Shown here: positions 43,466-53,061 of the stretch, one piece after another
Numbering within the stretch: position 1 is the first letter of the stretch
Layout of the letters: the number at the start of each line of letters is the position of its first letter
NCBI GenBank assembly: GCA_910589265.1
Contig: CAJUTQ010000077.1
Span: 1 to 64,000, forward strand
Length of the DNA: 64,000 nucleotides
DNA from: an uncultured Lachnospiraceae bacterium
GTDB lineage: Bacteria > Bacillota > Clostridia > Lachnospirales > Lachnospiraceae
Reading direction: 5' to 3'
Notes under the pieces: generated by a model
Database searches by the model: none
What the model was told of the DNA's origin: nothing
Seen by the model: only the letters and a program-made list of their open reading frames with translations
Position numbers and translations under genes: made by a program

Positions 43466-45793
43466 TTATATTTTTGGTTCTTCTGTCTCAAATTTCTTCG
43501 AAAGCTTCTCCTTTAGGGCCAAAGGATTTTTTCCCTCCCCTGCATTTTCTTTTTTCTCTTTTGCACTTTTATTTCCTTTTACTTCTTCGTTGACCTGAGT
43601 ATAGGAAAATACAGTCATTCCCATGGGAGGGACTTTAATGCGTATGGAGTCTGGCCTATCGTCGCACTCATCCTTTTTAGACTGTTTTAGCCTTGGATTA
43701 ATAAATCCATCCCCTCCATATTTTTCAGCATCACTATTAAAAATTTCCTTATATTTTCCAGGCCCTGGAACTCCTATTTTGTAATCTTCCCTTGGAATGT
43801 TTTCAAAATTACAGACAACTAAAAGGGTGTCTTCTTCTCTCTTTGTCTTTCTTAAGAAAACAACAATATTTTCATTAGCAGAAATATTGTTTATCCATTC
43901 GAATCCATCACTGTCATGATCTAACTCATAAAAAGCAGGATTCGACTTATATAATGTATGGAGATCTTTGACATATTCTTTTAGCTGCTTATGTTCCTCA
44001 TGTTCCAATAACTCCCATTGCACACTTCTCTTTTCACTCCATTCATCAAACTCTCCAATATCCTGTCCCATGAATAAAAGCTTCTTTCCTGGATGGGCCA
44101 TCATATATCCGTAGGCAGAACGGAGGTGCCCAAATTTTTCCTTTTTTGTTCCAGGCATTTTTCCAATCATGGATGCTTTTCCATGGACTACTTCATCATG
44201 GGAGAAGACAAGAATAAACTTCTCACTGTAAGCATATATCATACTAAATGTCAATTCTCCATAGTGATAAGTACGAAAATAAGGATCCAGTTTCATATAT
44301 CCTGTGAAGTCGTTCATCCACCCCATATTCCACTTATAGTCAAAGCCGAGACCATCTTCTTTTAGTTGTCCTGTTACTTTTGGCCATGCTGTAGATTCTT
44401 CAGCAATTAATAACGTGTGAGGATTTTCTTTGTGAAATACACTGTTCAAATGCTTTAGAAATTCCATTGCTTCTAAATTTTCTTTGCCCCCATACATATT
44501 TGCGATCCATTCCCCATCACTTTTTCCATAATCTAAGTAGAGCATGGAAGCTACAGCATCCATACGAATTCCATCAACATGATACATGTTGGCCCAAAAT
44601 AATGCGTTAGAGAGAAGGTAATTAGATACTTCAGGACGCCCATAATTATAGATCAGCGTTCCCCAATGAGGGTGGGATCCCTGCCTCTCATCCAAGTGTT
44701 CATAGAGACAAGTTCCGTCAAAGTTTGAAAGCCCTTGGGTATCTCTTGGAAAATGGGCTGGCACCCAGTCAATGATGACTCCTATTCCCCTCTCATGCAT
44801 ATAATTCATAAAATACATGAAATCTTCTGGGGTTCCATATCTCCTTGTAGGGGCATAGTAACCAATCACCTGGTATCCCCAGGATTCATCAAGGGGATGT
44901 TCCATGATAGGCATAAGTTCTACATGGGTATATCCTATTTCTTTTACATAATCACAAAGCTTTTTCGCAATTTCTCGATAATTTAAAAAGCTTCCCTCCT
45001 CTTCTGGCTTCATAAAGGAGCCTAAGTGTACTTCATAAATAGACATGGGCTTATCGAAGCTTTGGTATTGTTCTCTATTGTCACACCAATCTTTATCTTT
45101 CCATGGATAATTGGAAATATCTCTAACAATAGAAGCAGTTCCTGGTCGAAGCTCCATGCCAAAAGCATAGGGATCTGCTTTTAAATAGCACAGTCCAGTC
45201 TTTAATTTTAATTCATATTTGTACAAATCGCCCTTCTTTACTCCTGGAATAAATATCTCAAAAACTCCAGAATCCCATAAGCGTCTCATAGGATTCACTC
45301 TTCCATCCCATTGATTAAAATCTCCCACAACACTTACCCGAAGGGCATTGGGAGCCCAGACAGCGAATGCCACCCCCTTCACCCCATCTATTTTCCTCAC
45401 ATGGGCACCTAAATATTCATAGGAGTTGTACAAAATCCCTTCGTTAAGCTTCTCTGTCTCCTTCTTTGTCAAAGTTGGCGTAAAACAATAGGGATCCTTC
45501 ACTTCATAAGGCTTTTCTCCTTCCTTTTCCACAAGAAAAGAATAGGAAAATTTTCCTTTTTCTTTTACAATAACTGCAAAATAACCTGCTTCATCCGCTT
45601 CTTCCATCTCATAAACCATTTTGGACTTTTCTATTTTTACTTTGATTTTTTTAGCTCCTGGCTGAAATGTTTGGATGAGAGTCCCTCCTGCCACTCCTTT
45701 GCAGCCCATAATGTCATGGGGATTATCCGCCTCAGAATAGACCACAGCCTCAATATCTGCCCAATTCATCATTTTATACAACTTTTTATTCAT
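43466..45793 (-). CDS. glgB: 1,4-alpha-glucan branching enzyme
   Basis: 775 aa. CBM48 modules in the first ~230 residues, including SVVGDFNQWDGR, then a GH13 barrel. Catalytic nucleophile Asp in DGIRMDAV (about residue 411), acid Glu in AEEST and the transition-state Asp in FSHDEVVHGK. It makes alpha-1,6 branches in glycogen. The last ~50 residues are an extra Lys/Glu-rich tail beyond the usual end. No other glg genes are in the window. GAGGG ribosome site. Confidence 0.97.
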   Translation of the reverse strand: MNKKLYKMMNWADIEAVVYSEADNPHDIMGCKGVAGGTLIQTFQPGAKKIKVKIEKSKMVYEMEEADEAGYFAVIVKEKGKFSYSFLVEKEGEKPYEVKDPYCFTPTLTKKETEKLNEGILYNSYEYLGAHVRKIDGVKGVAFAVWAPNALRVSVVGDFNQWDGRVNPMRRLWDSGVFEIFIPGVKKGDLYKYELKLKTGLCYLKADPYAFGMELRPGTASIVRDISNYPWKDKDWCDNREQYQSFDKPMSIYEVHLGSFMKPEEEGSFLNYREIAKKLCDYVKEIGYTHVELMPIMEHPLDESWGYQVIGYYAPTRRYGTPEDFMYFMNYMHERGIGVIIDWVPAHFPRDTQGLSNFDGTCLYEHLDERQGSHPHWGTLIYNYGRPEVSNYLLSNALFWANMYHVDGIRMDAVASMLYLDYGKSDGEWIANMYGGKENLEAMEFLKHLNSVFHKENPHTLLIAEESTAWPKVTGQLKEDGLGFDYKWNMGWMNDFTGYMKLDPYFRTYHYGELTFSMIYAYSEKFILVFSHDEVVHGKASMIGKMPGTKKEKFGHLRSAYGYMMAHPGKKLLFMGQDIGEFDEWSEKRSVQWELLEHEEHKQLKEYVKDLHTLYKSNPAFYELDHDSDGFEWINNISANENIVVFLRKTKREEDTLLVVCNFENIPREDYKIGVPGPGKYKEIFNSDAEKYGGDGFINPRLKQSKKDECDDRPDSIRIKVPPMGMTVFSYTQVNEEVKGNKSAKEKKENAGEGKNPLALKEKLSKKFETEEPKI

Positions 45794-45809
45794 ACCTTTC
45801 CCTCTCTTT

Positions 45810-47048
45810 CTAATCTTTGATGCTATGGATCAAAAGCCCGCTTCTTAGCTTTGGCTCAAACCATGTGGATTTAGGAGGCATTAACAGTCCCCCATCAGCC
45901 ACTTGAAATAATTCATCAATAGAAGTAGGGTACATGGCAAAAGCAACTTTACAATCGGTTCTCACTCTTCTTTCCAATTCTTTTAATCCCCTAATCCCTC
46001 CGACAAAGTCTATTCTTTTGTCCCTCTTTGGATCGGTAATGCCTAATAGAGGAGCTAACACTTCCTCTTGAAGCAAAGAGACATCCAGTTTCTCCACAGG
46101 ATTTCCAGTTTCTTTTTCCCGAAAGGTAAGGCAGTACCATTCTCCTTCAAGAAACATACCTGCCTCTCCCTTTTTTCCAGGCTTATATGGATTTTCTCCT
46201 TTTTTCTCCACGGAAATTTTTTCTTTTAGTTTTTCTAAAAACTCTTCTGATGTAAAATTATTTAAATCTGTTACAAGACGATTATAATCCATAATCATCA
46301 ACTGCTTGTCAGGAAATAAGACAGACAAAAAATAATTAAACTCCTCCTTGCCTGTATAATCACCGTATTCCTCCCTTTTCTTCAAGGCTACCTTCACTGC
46401 GGAAGCACATCTATGATGCCCATCTGCAATATAAATATTCTCTATTCCTAAAAAAAGCTCCTCTAAACGCTTCTTTTTCTCCTCCTCATCAATAACATAT
46501 ATTTTGTGGACAACCCCATCTAAAGCACAAAAATGATATAAGGCATCCTTTTTCTTTGTCTGTTCTACAATTTCATTAATCTCCTCCTGGAATCGATAAG
46601 CAAGGAAAATAGGACCTGTCTGGGCCTGGCAAGTTTCCACATGGCGTATTCTGTCTAATTCTTTCTCCTCCCTTGTATTCTCATGCTTTTTAATGACTCC
46701 ATTCAAATAATCATCCACAGAAGCGGTAGCGGCTATTCCTGTCTGGGAACGTCCATCCATGACAAGCTCATATACATAATAGCAGGGCTTATTCTCCTTT
46801 AAGAATTCTCCCTTCTCTACCATCTCCCATAATGTCTTTCTTGCTGTCTCATATACCTTGTCATCATACAAGTCCATGTTATCCCCAAGCATTGTCTCTG
46901 CCCTGTCAATTTTCAAAAAGGACAACGGATTTTTTTCTACTTCTTCTTTTGCTTCCTTACGGTTATACACATCATAAGGCAGGGCTGCAATTTTTTCTTC
47001 CAGTCCTTTTTTTGGTCGTATCGCTGCAAATGGTTTTATAATAGCCAT
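45810..47048 (-). CDS. DUF1015-family protein
   Basis: 412 aa, full length. Begins KPFAAIRPKKGLEEKIAALPYDV, the family hallmark, with YIADGHHRCASA in the middle and an acidic/basic alpha-beta body. The family is widespread in Firmicutes and its biochemical function is not firmly settled. It is the first gene of a likely three-gene operon with glgB and mscS (16- and 12-base gaps). GGAG ribosome site. Confidence 0.9.
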   Translation of the reverse strand: MAIIKPFAAIRPKKGLEEKIAALPYDVYNRKEAKEEVEKNPLSFLKIDRAETMLGDNMDLYDDKVYETARKTLWEMVEKGEFLKENKPCYYVYELVMDGRSQTGIAATASVDDYLNGVIKKHENTREEKELDRIRHVETCQAQTGPIFLAYRFQEEINEIVEQTKKKDALYHFCALDGVVHKIYVIDEEEKKKRLEELFLGIENIYIADGHHRCASAVKVALKKREEYGDYTGKEEFNYFLSVLFPDKQLMIMDYNRLVTDLNNFTSEEFLEKLKEKISVEKKGENPYKPGKKGEAGMFLEGEWYCLTFREKETGNPVEKLDVSLLQEEVLAPLLGITDPKRDKRIDFVGGIRGLKELERRVRTDCKVAFAMYPTSIDELFQVADGGLLMPPKSTWFEPKLRSGLLIHSIKD

Positions 47049-47082
47049 AGTTTATCTCCTGTCGTATTCTATTATTTCTTTT

Positions 47083-47111
47083 ATTTTATCAAAATCCCCT
47101 CTCTTTCACAA
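47083..47111 (-). promoter_or_regulatory. Promoter of the DUF1015-glgB-mscS operon
   Basis: Minus strand TTGTGA (47111-47106), 17-base spacer, TAAAAT (47088-47083). Confidence 0.6.
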
Positions 47112-47145
47112 TAGAAGGATTTGAAATTTCTCTTCATCAACAGCA

Positions 47146-47193
47146 AAACACCCATGTATGATGGCAAACAGCTATCTACATGAGTGTCTCTTT
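47146..47193 (-). terminator. Terminator of the ascorbate/PTS cluster
   Basis: ACACTCATGTA / TACATGGGTGT stem with an 18-base loop and a short T run, 60 bases after ptsI. Confidence 0.65.
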
Positions 47194-47250
47194 TATTTCT
47201 ATTTGCTATTTCCCCATTTATCTCCTATACCCCATGTTCTCCTTGCCTGG

Positions 47251-48876
47251 CTAATTATGGGAGAGATCCAAGTCCCTAACCGTCTTTCTTACTTCTAGTA
47301 CAAAGGAAGGAGAGACGGATAATTCGTCAATACCCATTCTCAAAAAAGTCTCTGTCAAGCTTGTATCAGCCCCCAGTTCACCACAAATGCCAACCCATAT
47401 GCCATTTTTATGCCCATTGTCCACAACCATTTGTATGGAGCGTAGAACCGCTGGGTGATGGGCGTCATATATAGAATCAAGCTTTGGATTCTGTCTGTCT
47501 ATAGCAAGGGTATACTGGGTTAAATCATTGGTTCCAATGCTGAAAAAGTCTACTTCTTTGGCCAATTCATCACTCATAAAAACAGACGCCGGAGTCTCAA
47601 TCATAATCCCGATTTCCACCTCTTTATAAACAAATCCCTGACCTTTTAACTCCATTTTCACATCCTCTAAAATTTCTTTAATACGCATTACTTCGTCCAC
47701 AGAAATAATCATAGGAAACATAATGGAAATATTGCCAAAGGCACTGGCTCTTAATAAAGCTCTTAATTGGGTTTTAAAAATGTCTATTCTGTCTAGGCAA
47801 ATTCGAATAGCTCTGTAACCCATGGCTGGATTTTCTTCCTTTTCCATGTTAAAATACTCTACCTGTTTATCCGCCCCTATATCCAAAGTACGAATAATGA
47901 CTTTTTTGCCTGCCATGTTTTCAGCAACCGTTTTATATGCCTGAAATTGTTCTTCCTCTGTTGGATAATGATCTTGTTCTAAATAAAGAAATTCGCTTCG
48001 GAAAAGTCCAATTCCTTCAGCACCGTTTTGTAAGGCGCTGGCCGTATCTCCTACCCCTCCAATATTAGCATAAAGATGGATAGATCTTCCGTCTAGTGTA
48101 ACGGTTTCTTTTCCTTTTAATTCTTTTAAGAGCTGCTTTTGCCTCTCCTCTTCTTCCATCTTTTCTGTCATTTCTTTTAAATAGTCTTCCTCTGGCTCAA
48201 TCGTAATCAAACCCTTGTATCCGTCAATAATGGCCAGTTTCCCATTCCACTCCTTTTGGATATCTACGCCAATAATTGCTGGAATACTCATTGTCTTTGC
48301 CAAAATTGCTGTGTGGGAATTGGAGGAGCCTAACCTTGTTATAAATCCTAAGAGCTTGGATTTATCCATTTGTACAGTTTCGCTGGGAGCCAAATCTTCT
48401 GCCACTAAAATAACAGGTTCTGCCATTATTCCCATATCCGCAGACGTTCCAGATAACACAGCTATTAGTCTTTCAGATATATCTTTTACATCCGCCGCCC
48501 TTGCCTTCATATAGTCATCATCCATTTGGGCAAACATTTCTGAGAAATTGTCTCCTGTTGTAGCAACGGCGTATTCTGCATTTAATTGCTGCTCTTTCAT
48601 AATATTGCAAATGGAGTCATTGTAATCATCATCTTCCACCATCATCATATGAACTTCAAAAATGGCGGCATTGGCTTCACCTACTTCTTTTAATGCCTTT
48701 TCATATAAACCTTGAAGCTGCTCTAAGGCTATTTTCTTTGCCTTCTCAAAGCGCTCCATCTCCTGTTCAAAATTATCAATTTTGCTTCTTTTTACAGTAA
48801 ACTGGTTTTTTTCATAGTAAAATATTTTTCCAATGGCAATTTTATGGAAAATGGATTTCCCTTTGAATTGTTCCAT
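47251..48876 (-). CDS. ptsI: PTS enzyme I
   Basis: 541 aa, slightly shorter than most EI (about 570). Active-site His in GSSNSHTAILAK, PEP-binding barrel with GIGLFRSEFLY and the catalytic Cys in WVGICGELGAD. It takes phosphate from PEP and passes it to HPr. The HPr gene is immediately upstream (12 bases). Its location at the end of the ascorbate cluster suggests either the general EI or a dedicated one. GGAGGG ribosome site. Confidence 0.95.
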   Translation of the reverse strand: MEQFKGKSIFHKIAIGKIFYYEKNQFTVKRSKIDNFEQEMERFEKAKKIALEQLQGLYEKALKEVGEANAAIFEVHMMMVEDDDYNDSICNIMKEQQLNAEYAVATTGDNFSEMFAQMDDDYMKARAADVKDISERLIAVLSGTSADMGIMAEPVILVAEDLAPSETVQMDKSKLLGFITRLGSSNSHTAILAKTMSIPAIIGVDIQKEWNGKLAIIDGYKGLITIEPEEDYLKEMTEKMEEEERQKQLLKELKGKETVTLDGRSIHLYANIGGVGDTASALQNGAEGIGLFRSEFLYLEQDHYPTEEEQFQAYKTVAENMAGKKVIIRTLDIGADKQVEYFNMEKEENPAMGYRAIRICLDRIDIFKTQLRALLRASAFGNISIMFPMIISVDEVMRIKEILEDVKMELKGQGFVYKEVEIGIMIETPASVFMSDELAKEVDFFSIGTNDLTQYTLAIDRQNPKLDSIYDAHHPAVLRSIQMVVDNGHKNGIWVGICGELGADTSLTETFLRMGIDELSVSPSFVLEVRKTVRDLDLSHN

Positions 48877-48888
48877 AATTTTGCCCTC

Positions 48889-49146
48889 CTACAAATTTTC
48901 TTTGAAAAAGGTTTCCATTGCCTCAAAGGCTTTCTCCTCATCCTCGCCTTCTACTGAAACGACAACTTCCTCTCCCTTTTTTACTCCAAGGCTCATAATC
49001 ATCATTAATTTTGTCGCTTCCACTGTCCGATCATTTTTTGTAATGGTGATTTTGCTCTTATAAAGTTTTGCCTCTTTTGCCAATAATCCGGCGGGTCTTG
49101 CGTGAATGCCCAACTCGTCTTGCACTGTGAAATGAAACTGTTTCAT
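48889..49146 (-). CDS. HPr-family phosphocarrier lacking Ser46
   Basis: 85 aa from ATG 49146 (upstream in-frame codons belong to the HAD gene). Active His15 is in GIHARPAG. The position equivalent to regulatory Ser46 is Lys (VEATKLMMIMSLG against the usual KSIMGVMSLG), with no gap in numbering. So it can carry phosphate from EI to EII but should not be phosphorylated by HPr kinase or serve CcpA. Overlaps the HAD stop by ATGA; followed by ptsI. Confidence 0.93.
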   Translation of the reverse strand: MKQFHFTVQDELGIHARPAGLLAKEAKLYKSKITITKNDRTVEATKLMMIMSLGVKKGEEVVVSVEGEDEEKAFEAMETFFKENL

Positions 49147-49871
49147 AATCCACGTCCTTTCTCTTTTTCCCATCCATTTTCTATCCATTTCTTAAGCTCC
49201 TTAAAGGATTCTATGGTATGGCCATATACTTTTTTCGTCTCTTTTTTATGATTCCAAAGGGGACAGTACCAAGCAGCTTGTAACCCACTGTTTAAAGCTC
49301 CTGCCACATCTTTTTCATAATGATCCCCTACAAAAAGGCATTCCTTATTCTCTGACTTTGCCTTTTGAACACAACACTGAAAGAAATGAGGATCTGGCTT
49401 TTCCACACCTGCCTCCTCGCTTGTGACAATAAAATCTATATAGGGGGCAACTCCTAGAACTTTTAGTTTACGGTACTGAATATAAGCAGTCATATCAGAA
49501 CCAACACCTATGCGAATTTCCCTATTTTTTAGTTCCATTAAAAGTTCTAGAAGCCCTGGTTCAGGCAATGCATTTTCTATTAAGGTATCCCAATATTTAT
49601 GGTACATTTCCAAGGCATAGGGAAACATAGGCTTATCAAGAAGTTCAAGAAAAATTTGATAGCGAATAAGGCGATTATGCACAGCAGCGCAGTCATGTCC
49701 CAGCCTTGTTTTAACAACTTCCTGGGATTTTTCCAGTACCCTTAAAATCTCCTCTCTCTCAAGTCCCCATACATCTTTTCCATAAGACAAGAGAGCCTCC
49801 ATTGCCTTTTTATTCCCATCATTATAAGAATACATTGTATTGTCTATGTCAAAAATAACTGCTTTTATCAT
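49143..49871 (-). CDS. HAD-superfamily hydrolase
   Basis: 242 aa. Motif I AVIFDIDNTMY with nucleophile and acid Asp, motif II as GVGSDMT, motif III Lys in VEKPDP, motif IV FVGDHYEKDV. Cap domain of about 80 residues follows motif I. Probably a sugar-phosphate phosphatase; the substrate is not evident. It sits between split transketolase and HPr genes, so it may serve phosphate-ester detoxification in this pathway. Confidence 0.9.
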   Translation of the reverse strand: MIKAVIFDIDNTMYSYNDGNKKAMEALLSYGKDVWGLEREEILRVLEKSQEVVKTRLGHDCAAVHNRLIRYQIFLELLDKPMFPYALEMYHKYWDTLIENALPEPGLLELLMELKNREIRIGVGSDMTAYIQYRKLKVLGVAPYIDFIVTSEEAGVEKPDPHFFQCCVQKAKSENKECLFVGDHYEKDVAGALNSGLQAAWYCPLWNHKKETKKVYGHTIESFKELKKWIENGWEKEKGRGL

Positions 49872-49883
49872 AGGGCTAATCCT

Positions 49884-50822
49884 TTATATCCAATCTTTCA
49901 CCTGCTCATAAACGCCAGGACCGTCTAGTTTATATTTTTGGATTAAAGAGGCAGCAGGGCCTGATTCTCCAAAAACGTCTTGTATTCCAATTTTCAAAAC
50001 CGGGGTAGGGGCTTTTTCACAAAGGACATCGCATACTGCACTTCCCAAGCCTCCAATGATAGAATGCTCTTCAATTGTTACAACCTTACCTGTCTCTTTT
50101 GCAGCAGCAACGACTAGCTCTTCGTCCAAAGGCTTGATTGTATGAATATTAATAACCTTTGCCTCTATATTCTCCTTCTTAAGTTCCTTGGCAGCCTCCA
50201 AAGCACTGTTCACACAAAGCCCTGTGGCTATGAGCGTAATGTCTTTTCCTTCTCTTAGCACAATGCCTTTTCCTAATGTAAAGGCATAGCCTGGGTGATC
50301 GTTGATAACTGGGGTTGCCAGGCGTCCAAATCGAAGATACACAGGTCCTTGATGGGAAACGGCTGCTCTTACGGCTGCCCTTGCTTCTATGTCATCGGAA
50401 GGATTGATAACGACCATTCCTGGTATAGTCCTCATTAGAGCCATGTCTTCATTGCATTGATGGGTAGCCCCGTCCTCCCCAACAGAAATCCCTGCATGGG
50501 TGGCCCCAATTTTTACATTTAATTGAGGATAGCCTATGGAATTGCGCACTTGTTCATAAGCCCTACCAGCTGCAAACATGGCAAAAGTACTCATAAAAGG
50601 AATTTTTCCTGTTGTTGCCAATCCTGCTGCAATCCCTGCCATATTACATTCTGCAATGCCGCAGTCTATATGACGTTTGGGGAAAGCCTTCTTAAAAATG
50701 CTTGTTTTTGTAGCTCCTGCTAAATCCGCATCCAGGACAACGATTTTGTCATATTCTTTTCCTAACTGAGCCAAAGCATTTCCATAGCTTTCTCTCGTTG
50801 CAATTTTTTTTATTTCTGGCAT
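49884..50822 (-). CDS. Transketolase, C-terminal subunit
   Basis: 312 aa. Pyrimidine-binding domain with the Glu in GIAECNMAGIAAGLA (thiamin activation), THAGISVGEDGATHQ and a C-terminal domain (EEHSIIGGLGSAV). Works with the N-terminal subunit encoded just upstream as a split transketolase. It would feed D-xylulose-5-P into the non-oxidative pentose pathway. Its start overlaps the N-subunit gene by 13 bases. Confidence 0.95.
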   Translation of the reverse strand: MPEIKKIATRESYGNALAQLGKEYDKIVVLDADLAGATKTSIFKKAFPKRHIDCGIAECNMAGIAAGLATTGKIPFMSTFAMFAAGRAYEQVRNSIGYPQLNVKIGATHAGISVGEDGATHQCNEDMALMRTIPGMVVINPSDDIEARAAVRAAVSHQGPVYLRFGRLATPVINDHPGYAFTLGKGIVLREGKDITLIATGLCVNSALEAAKELKKENIEAKVINIHTIKPLDEELVVAAAKETGKVVTIEEHSIIGGLGSAVCDVLCEKAPTPVLKIGIQDVFGESGPAASLIQKYKLDGPGVYEQVKDWI

Positions 50823-51649
50823 AATGCTTCACCTGCCTTTTCTAAATCTGCCATTGCCACCTTGTATTCTTCCTCATTGGGCGCCACTCCATGCCAGGCT
50901 GCACTGTTTTCCATAAAGGAAACGCCCTTTCCTTTTATAGTCTTTGCTATAATCGCCGTAGGTTTTCCTTTTGTTTCCCTCGCCTCATTAAAGGCTGCCT
51001 TTAACTGTTGCAAATCGTTTCCGTCTTCCACATGAATAACATGAAACTGAAATGCCTCCCATTTCTTGTCAATGGGATAGGGGGAACAGACATCCTCAAT
51101 TTTTCCGTCAATTTGAAGGCCATTATTATCTACAATGACAAGGAGATTATCTAACTTTCTATGCCCTGCAAACATAGCTGCCTCCCATACCTGGCCTTCC
51201 TGTATTTCTCCATCTCCTAAAAGAGTATAGACACGAAAGTCTTTCTGATCCATTTTCCCAGAAAGCGCCATACCTACTGCTGCTGAAATACCCTGGCCTA
51301 AAGAACCAGAAGACATATCTACTCCTGGAATATGCTGCATACAAGGATGTCCTTGGAGATATGATCCAAGACTGCGCAGAGTTTTTAAATCTTCCACTGG
51401 GAAAAATCCTCTGTGGGCTAAGGTAGAATATAGTCCAGGAGCTGTATGTCCTTTTGAGAGAACGAACCGATCTCTGTCATCCTTATCTGGATGCTCTGGA
51501 TCAATATTCATTTCCTCAAAATAAAGATAAGTAAAAATATCTGCCGCAGATAAAGATCCTCCTGGATGCCCTGCCTTTGCACTGTACACTGCTGTGACAA
51601 TACTTTTTCGTATTTCATTTGCCTTTTTTTGTAATTCTAATAGATTCAT
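50810..51649 (-). CDS. Transketolase, N-terminal subunit
   Basis: 279 aa from ATG 51649 (GGAGG close upstream; the frame stays open 9 codons further). Thiamin diphosphate motif GDGEIQEGQVWEA...VDNNGLQIDG and substrate His residues in GHPGGSLSAADI and LSKGHTAPG. The two-gene form is common in Clostridia. Follows the L-ribulose-5-P 4-epimerase gene with a 23-base gap. Confidence 0.95.
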   Translation of the reverse strand: MNLLELQKKANEIRKSIVTAVYSAKAGHPGGSLSAADIFTYLYFEEMNIDPEHPDKDDRDRFVLSKGHTAPGLYSTLAHRGFFPVEDLKTLRSLGSYLQGHPCMQHIPGVDMSSGSLGQGISAAVGMALSGKMDQKDFRVYTLLGDGEIQEGQVWEAAMFAGHRKLDNLLVIVDNNGLQIDGKIEDVCSPYPIDKKWEAFQFHVIHVEDGNDLQQLKAAFNEARETKGKPTAIIAKTIKGKGVSFMENSAAWHGVAPNEEEYKVAMADLEKAGEALCQK

Positions 51650-51672
51650 AGGCCTCCCTCTCCTTTCCAAGC

Positions 51673-52383
51673 TCATCTTGTCTCATCCTGCCCATAGTAA
51701 GCTCCCTCTCCATGCTTTCGGTTAAAATGTTTATCCCTGATTACATCAGGAGCTTCCTTTACATCTTTATTTAACATTTCTGTACGAAAGGCCATCTTGG
51801 CCACTTCCTCCAACACTACTGCATTATGAACAGCTTCCATGGCGTCCTTTCCCCAAGTAAAGGGGCCGTGGTTTGTGCATAAAACGCCTGGGGTATGCAT
51901 GGGATTCCTTTTCTCTTTCTCAAAAGTTTCTATAATAACAAGTCCTGTATTTTTCTCATATTCTCCGTTGATTTCTTCTGAGGTTAAGCTTCTTGCACAT
52001 GGAATGGAACCTAGAAAATAATCGGCATGAGTCGTTCCATACAAAGGAATCCCTCTGCCTGCCTGGGCAAAAGAGGTTGCCCAAGAAGAATGGGTGTGAA
52101 CAATCCCTCCTACTTCTGGATACTTCTTATAAAGTTCCATATGGGTAGGCGTATCTGAAGAAGGTTTATACCTACCTTCTATTTTGTTCCCATTTAAATC
52201 CAGCACAACCATATCTTCTACTGTCATTTTCTCATAATCAACACCACTTGGTTTAATGACAAAATAGCCTGTTTCTCTATCTATTCCACTCACATTTCCC
52301 CATGTATAAGTAATTAATCCCCTTTTTGGCAATTCCATATTCGCTTCAAAGACCTGTCTCTTAAGTTCTTCTAACATTTTCAT
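51673..52383 (-). CDS. ulaF: L-ribulose-5-phosphate 4-epimerase
   Basis: 236 aa class II aldolase fold. Zinc ligands in IVHTHSSWATSFA and TTHADYF, and a third His in CTNHGPFTWG. Converts L-ribulose-5-P to D-xylulose-5-P. The AraD, UlaF and SgbE paralogues are alike; the ascorbate context favours UlaF. Start overlaps the rpe stop by ATGA, with GGAGGA upstream. Confidence 0.92.
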   Translation of the reverse strand: MKMLEELKRQVFEANMELPKRGLITYTWGNVSGIDRETGYFVIKPSGVDYEKMTVEDMVVLDLNGNKIEGRYKPSSDTPTHMELYKKYPEVGGIVHTHSSWATSFAQAGRGIPLYGTTHADYFLGSIPCARSLTSEEINGEYEKNTGLVIIETFEKEKRNPMHTPGVLCTNHGPFTWGKDAMEAVHNAVVLEEVAKMAFRTEMLNKDVKEAPDVIRDKHFNRKHGEGAYYGQDETR

Positions 52384-53045
52384 CCTTCCTCCAGCTCTTG
52401 AAAAATTTTCATATACTCTATTATATTTTGTTCCGTATGGACGCCAAATACAGAAGAACCTGCTACAATTCTGCTGGCGCCTGCCTCAATAACTTCCCTT
52501 ACGTTTTCCAATCGGATACCTCCATCTACTTCAATGGGAATATTGAGTCCTTTTTCTCTCAGTATTCCTTTTAAATGCCTTATTTTTTCCATCATAGCAG
52601 GAAGAAAACGCTGTCCCCCAAATCCTGGATTCACTGTCATGAGTAAGATTGCATCTGCCTCATGGAGTACATAGTCTAAAGCATTGAGAGGAGTGGCAGG
52701 ATTTAAAACAATGCATGCCTTTTTGCCACATTCTTTAATATCCATAATCGTCCTCTCAAGATGTCTGCACGCTTCTACATGAACACCAATAATATCAGCG
52801 CCAGCTTTTGCAAACTCTCGAATATAGCGGGAAGGCTCTTCAATCATTAAGTGAACATCAAATAGAAGGTTACACTGTTCTCTCATTGCCAAAATGACAG
52901 GCATCCCTAACGAAATACTAGGAACAAACATTCCATCCATTACATCAATATGCAAAAGGTTTATGCCTGAGCGCTCCACCATTTTCACTTCCTCGCCCAA
53001 CCTGGAAAAATCAGCTGCTAATATGGAAGGCGCCAATTCTATCAT
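52380..53045 (-). CDS. rpe: Ribulose-phosphate 3-epimerase
   Basis: 221 aa TIM barrel. Signature SILAADFSRLGEEV, HIDVMDGMFVPS, DVHLMIEEP, and TVNPGFGGQRF with the catalytic Asp residues. Interconverts D-ribulose-5-P and D-xylulose-5-P. It belongs to the same superfamily as UlaD but lacks the DxKxxD decarboxylase motif, so it does not replace UlaD. Start at the second ATG (53045), six bases after GGGAG. Confidence 0.93.
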   Translation of the reverse strand: MIELAPSILAADFSRLGEEVKMVERSGINLLHIDVMDGMFVPSISLGMPVILAMREQCNLLFDVHLMIEEPSRYIREFAKAGADIIGVHVEACRHLERTIMDIKECGKKACIVLNPATPLNALDYVLHEADAILLMTVNPGFGGQRFLPAMMEKIRHLKGILREKGLNIPIEVDGGIRLENVREVIEAGASRIVAGSSVFGVHTEQNIIEYMKIFQELEEG

Positions 53046-53061
53046 ATCCATCTCCCGCTTT

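Noticed and set aside
48889..49146. Crh instead of HPr
   Set aside because: Crh lacks His15 and keeps Ser46; this protein has His15 and lacks Ser46.
52380..53045. Rpe-like gene as the missing UlaD decarboxylase
   Set aside because: It has the full Rpe signature (HIDVMDGMFVP, TVNPGFGGQ) and lacks the DxKxxD motif of 3-keto-gulonate-6-P decarboxylases.
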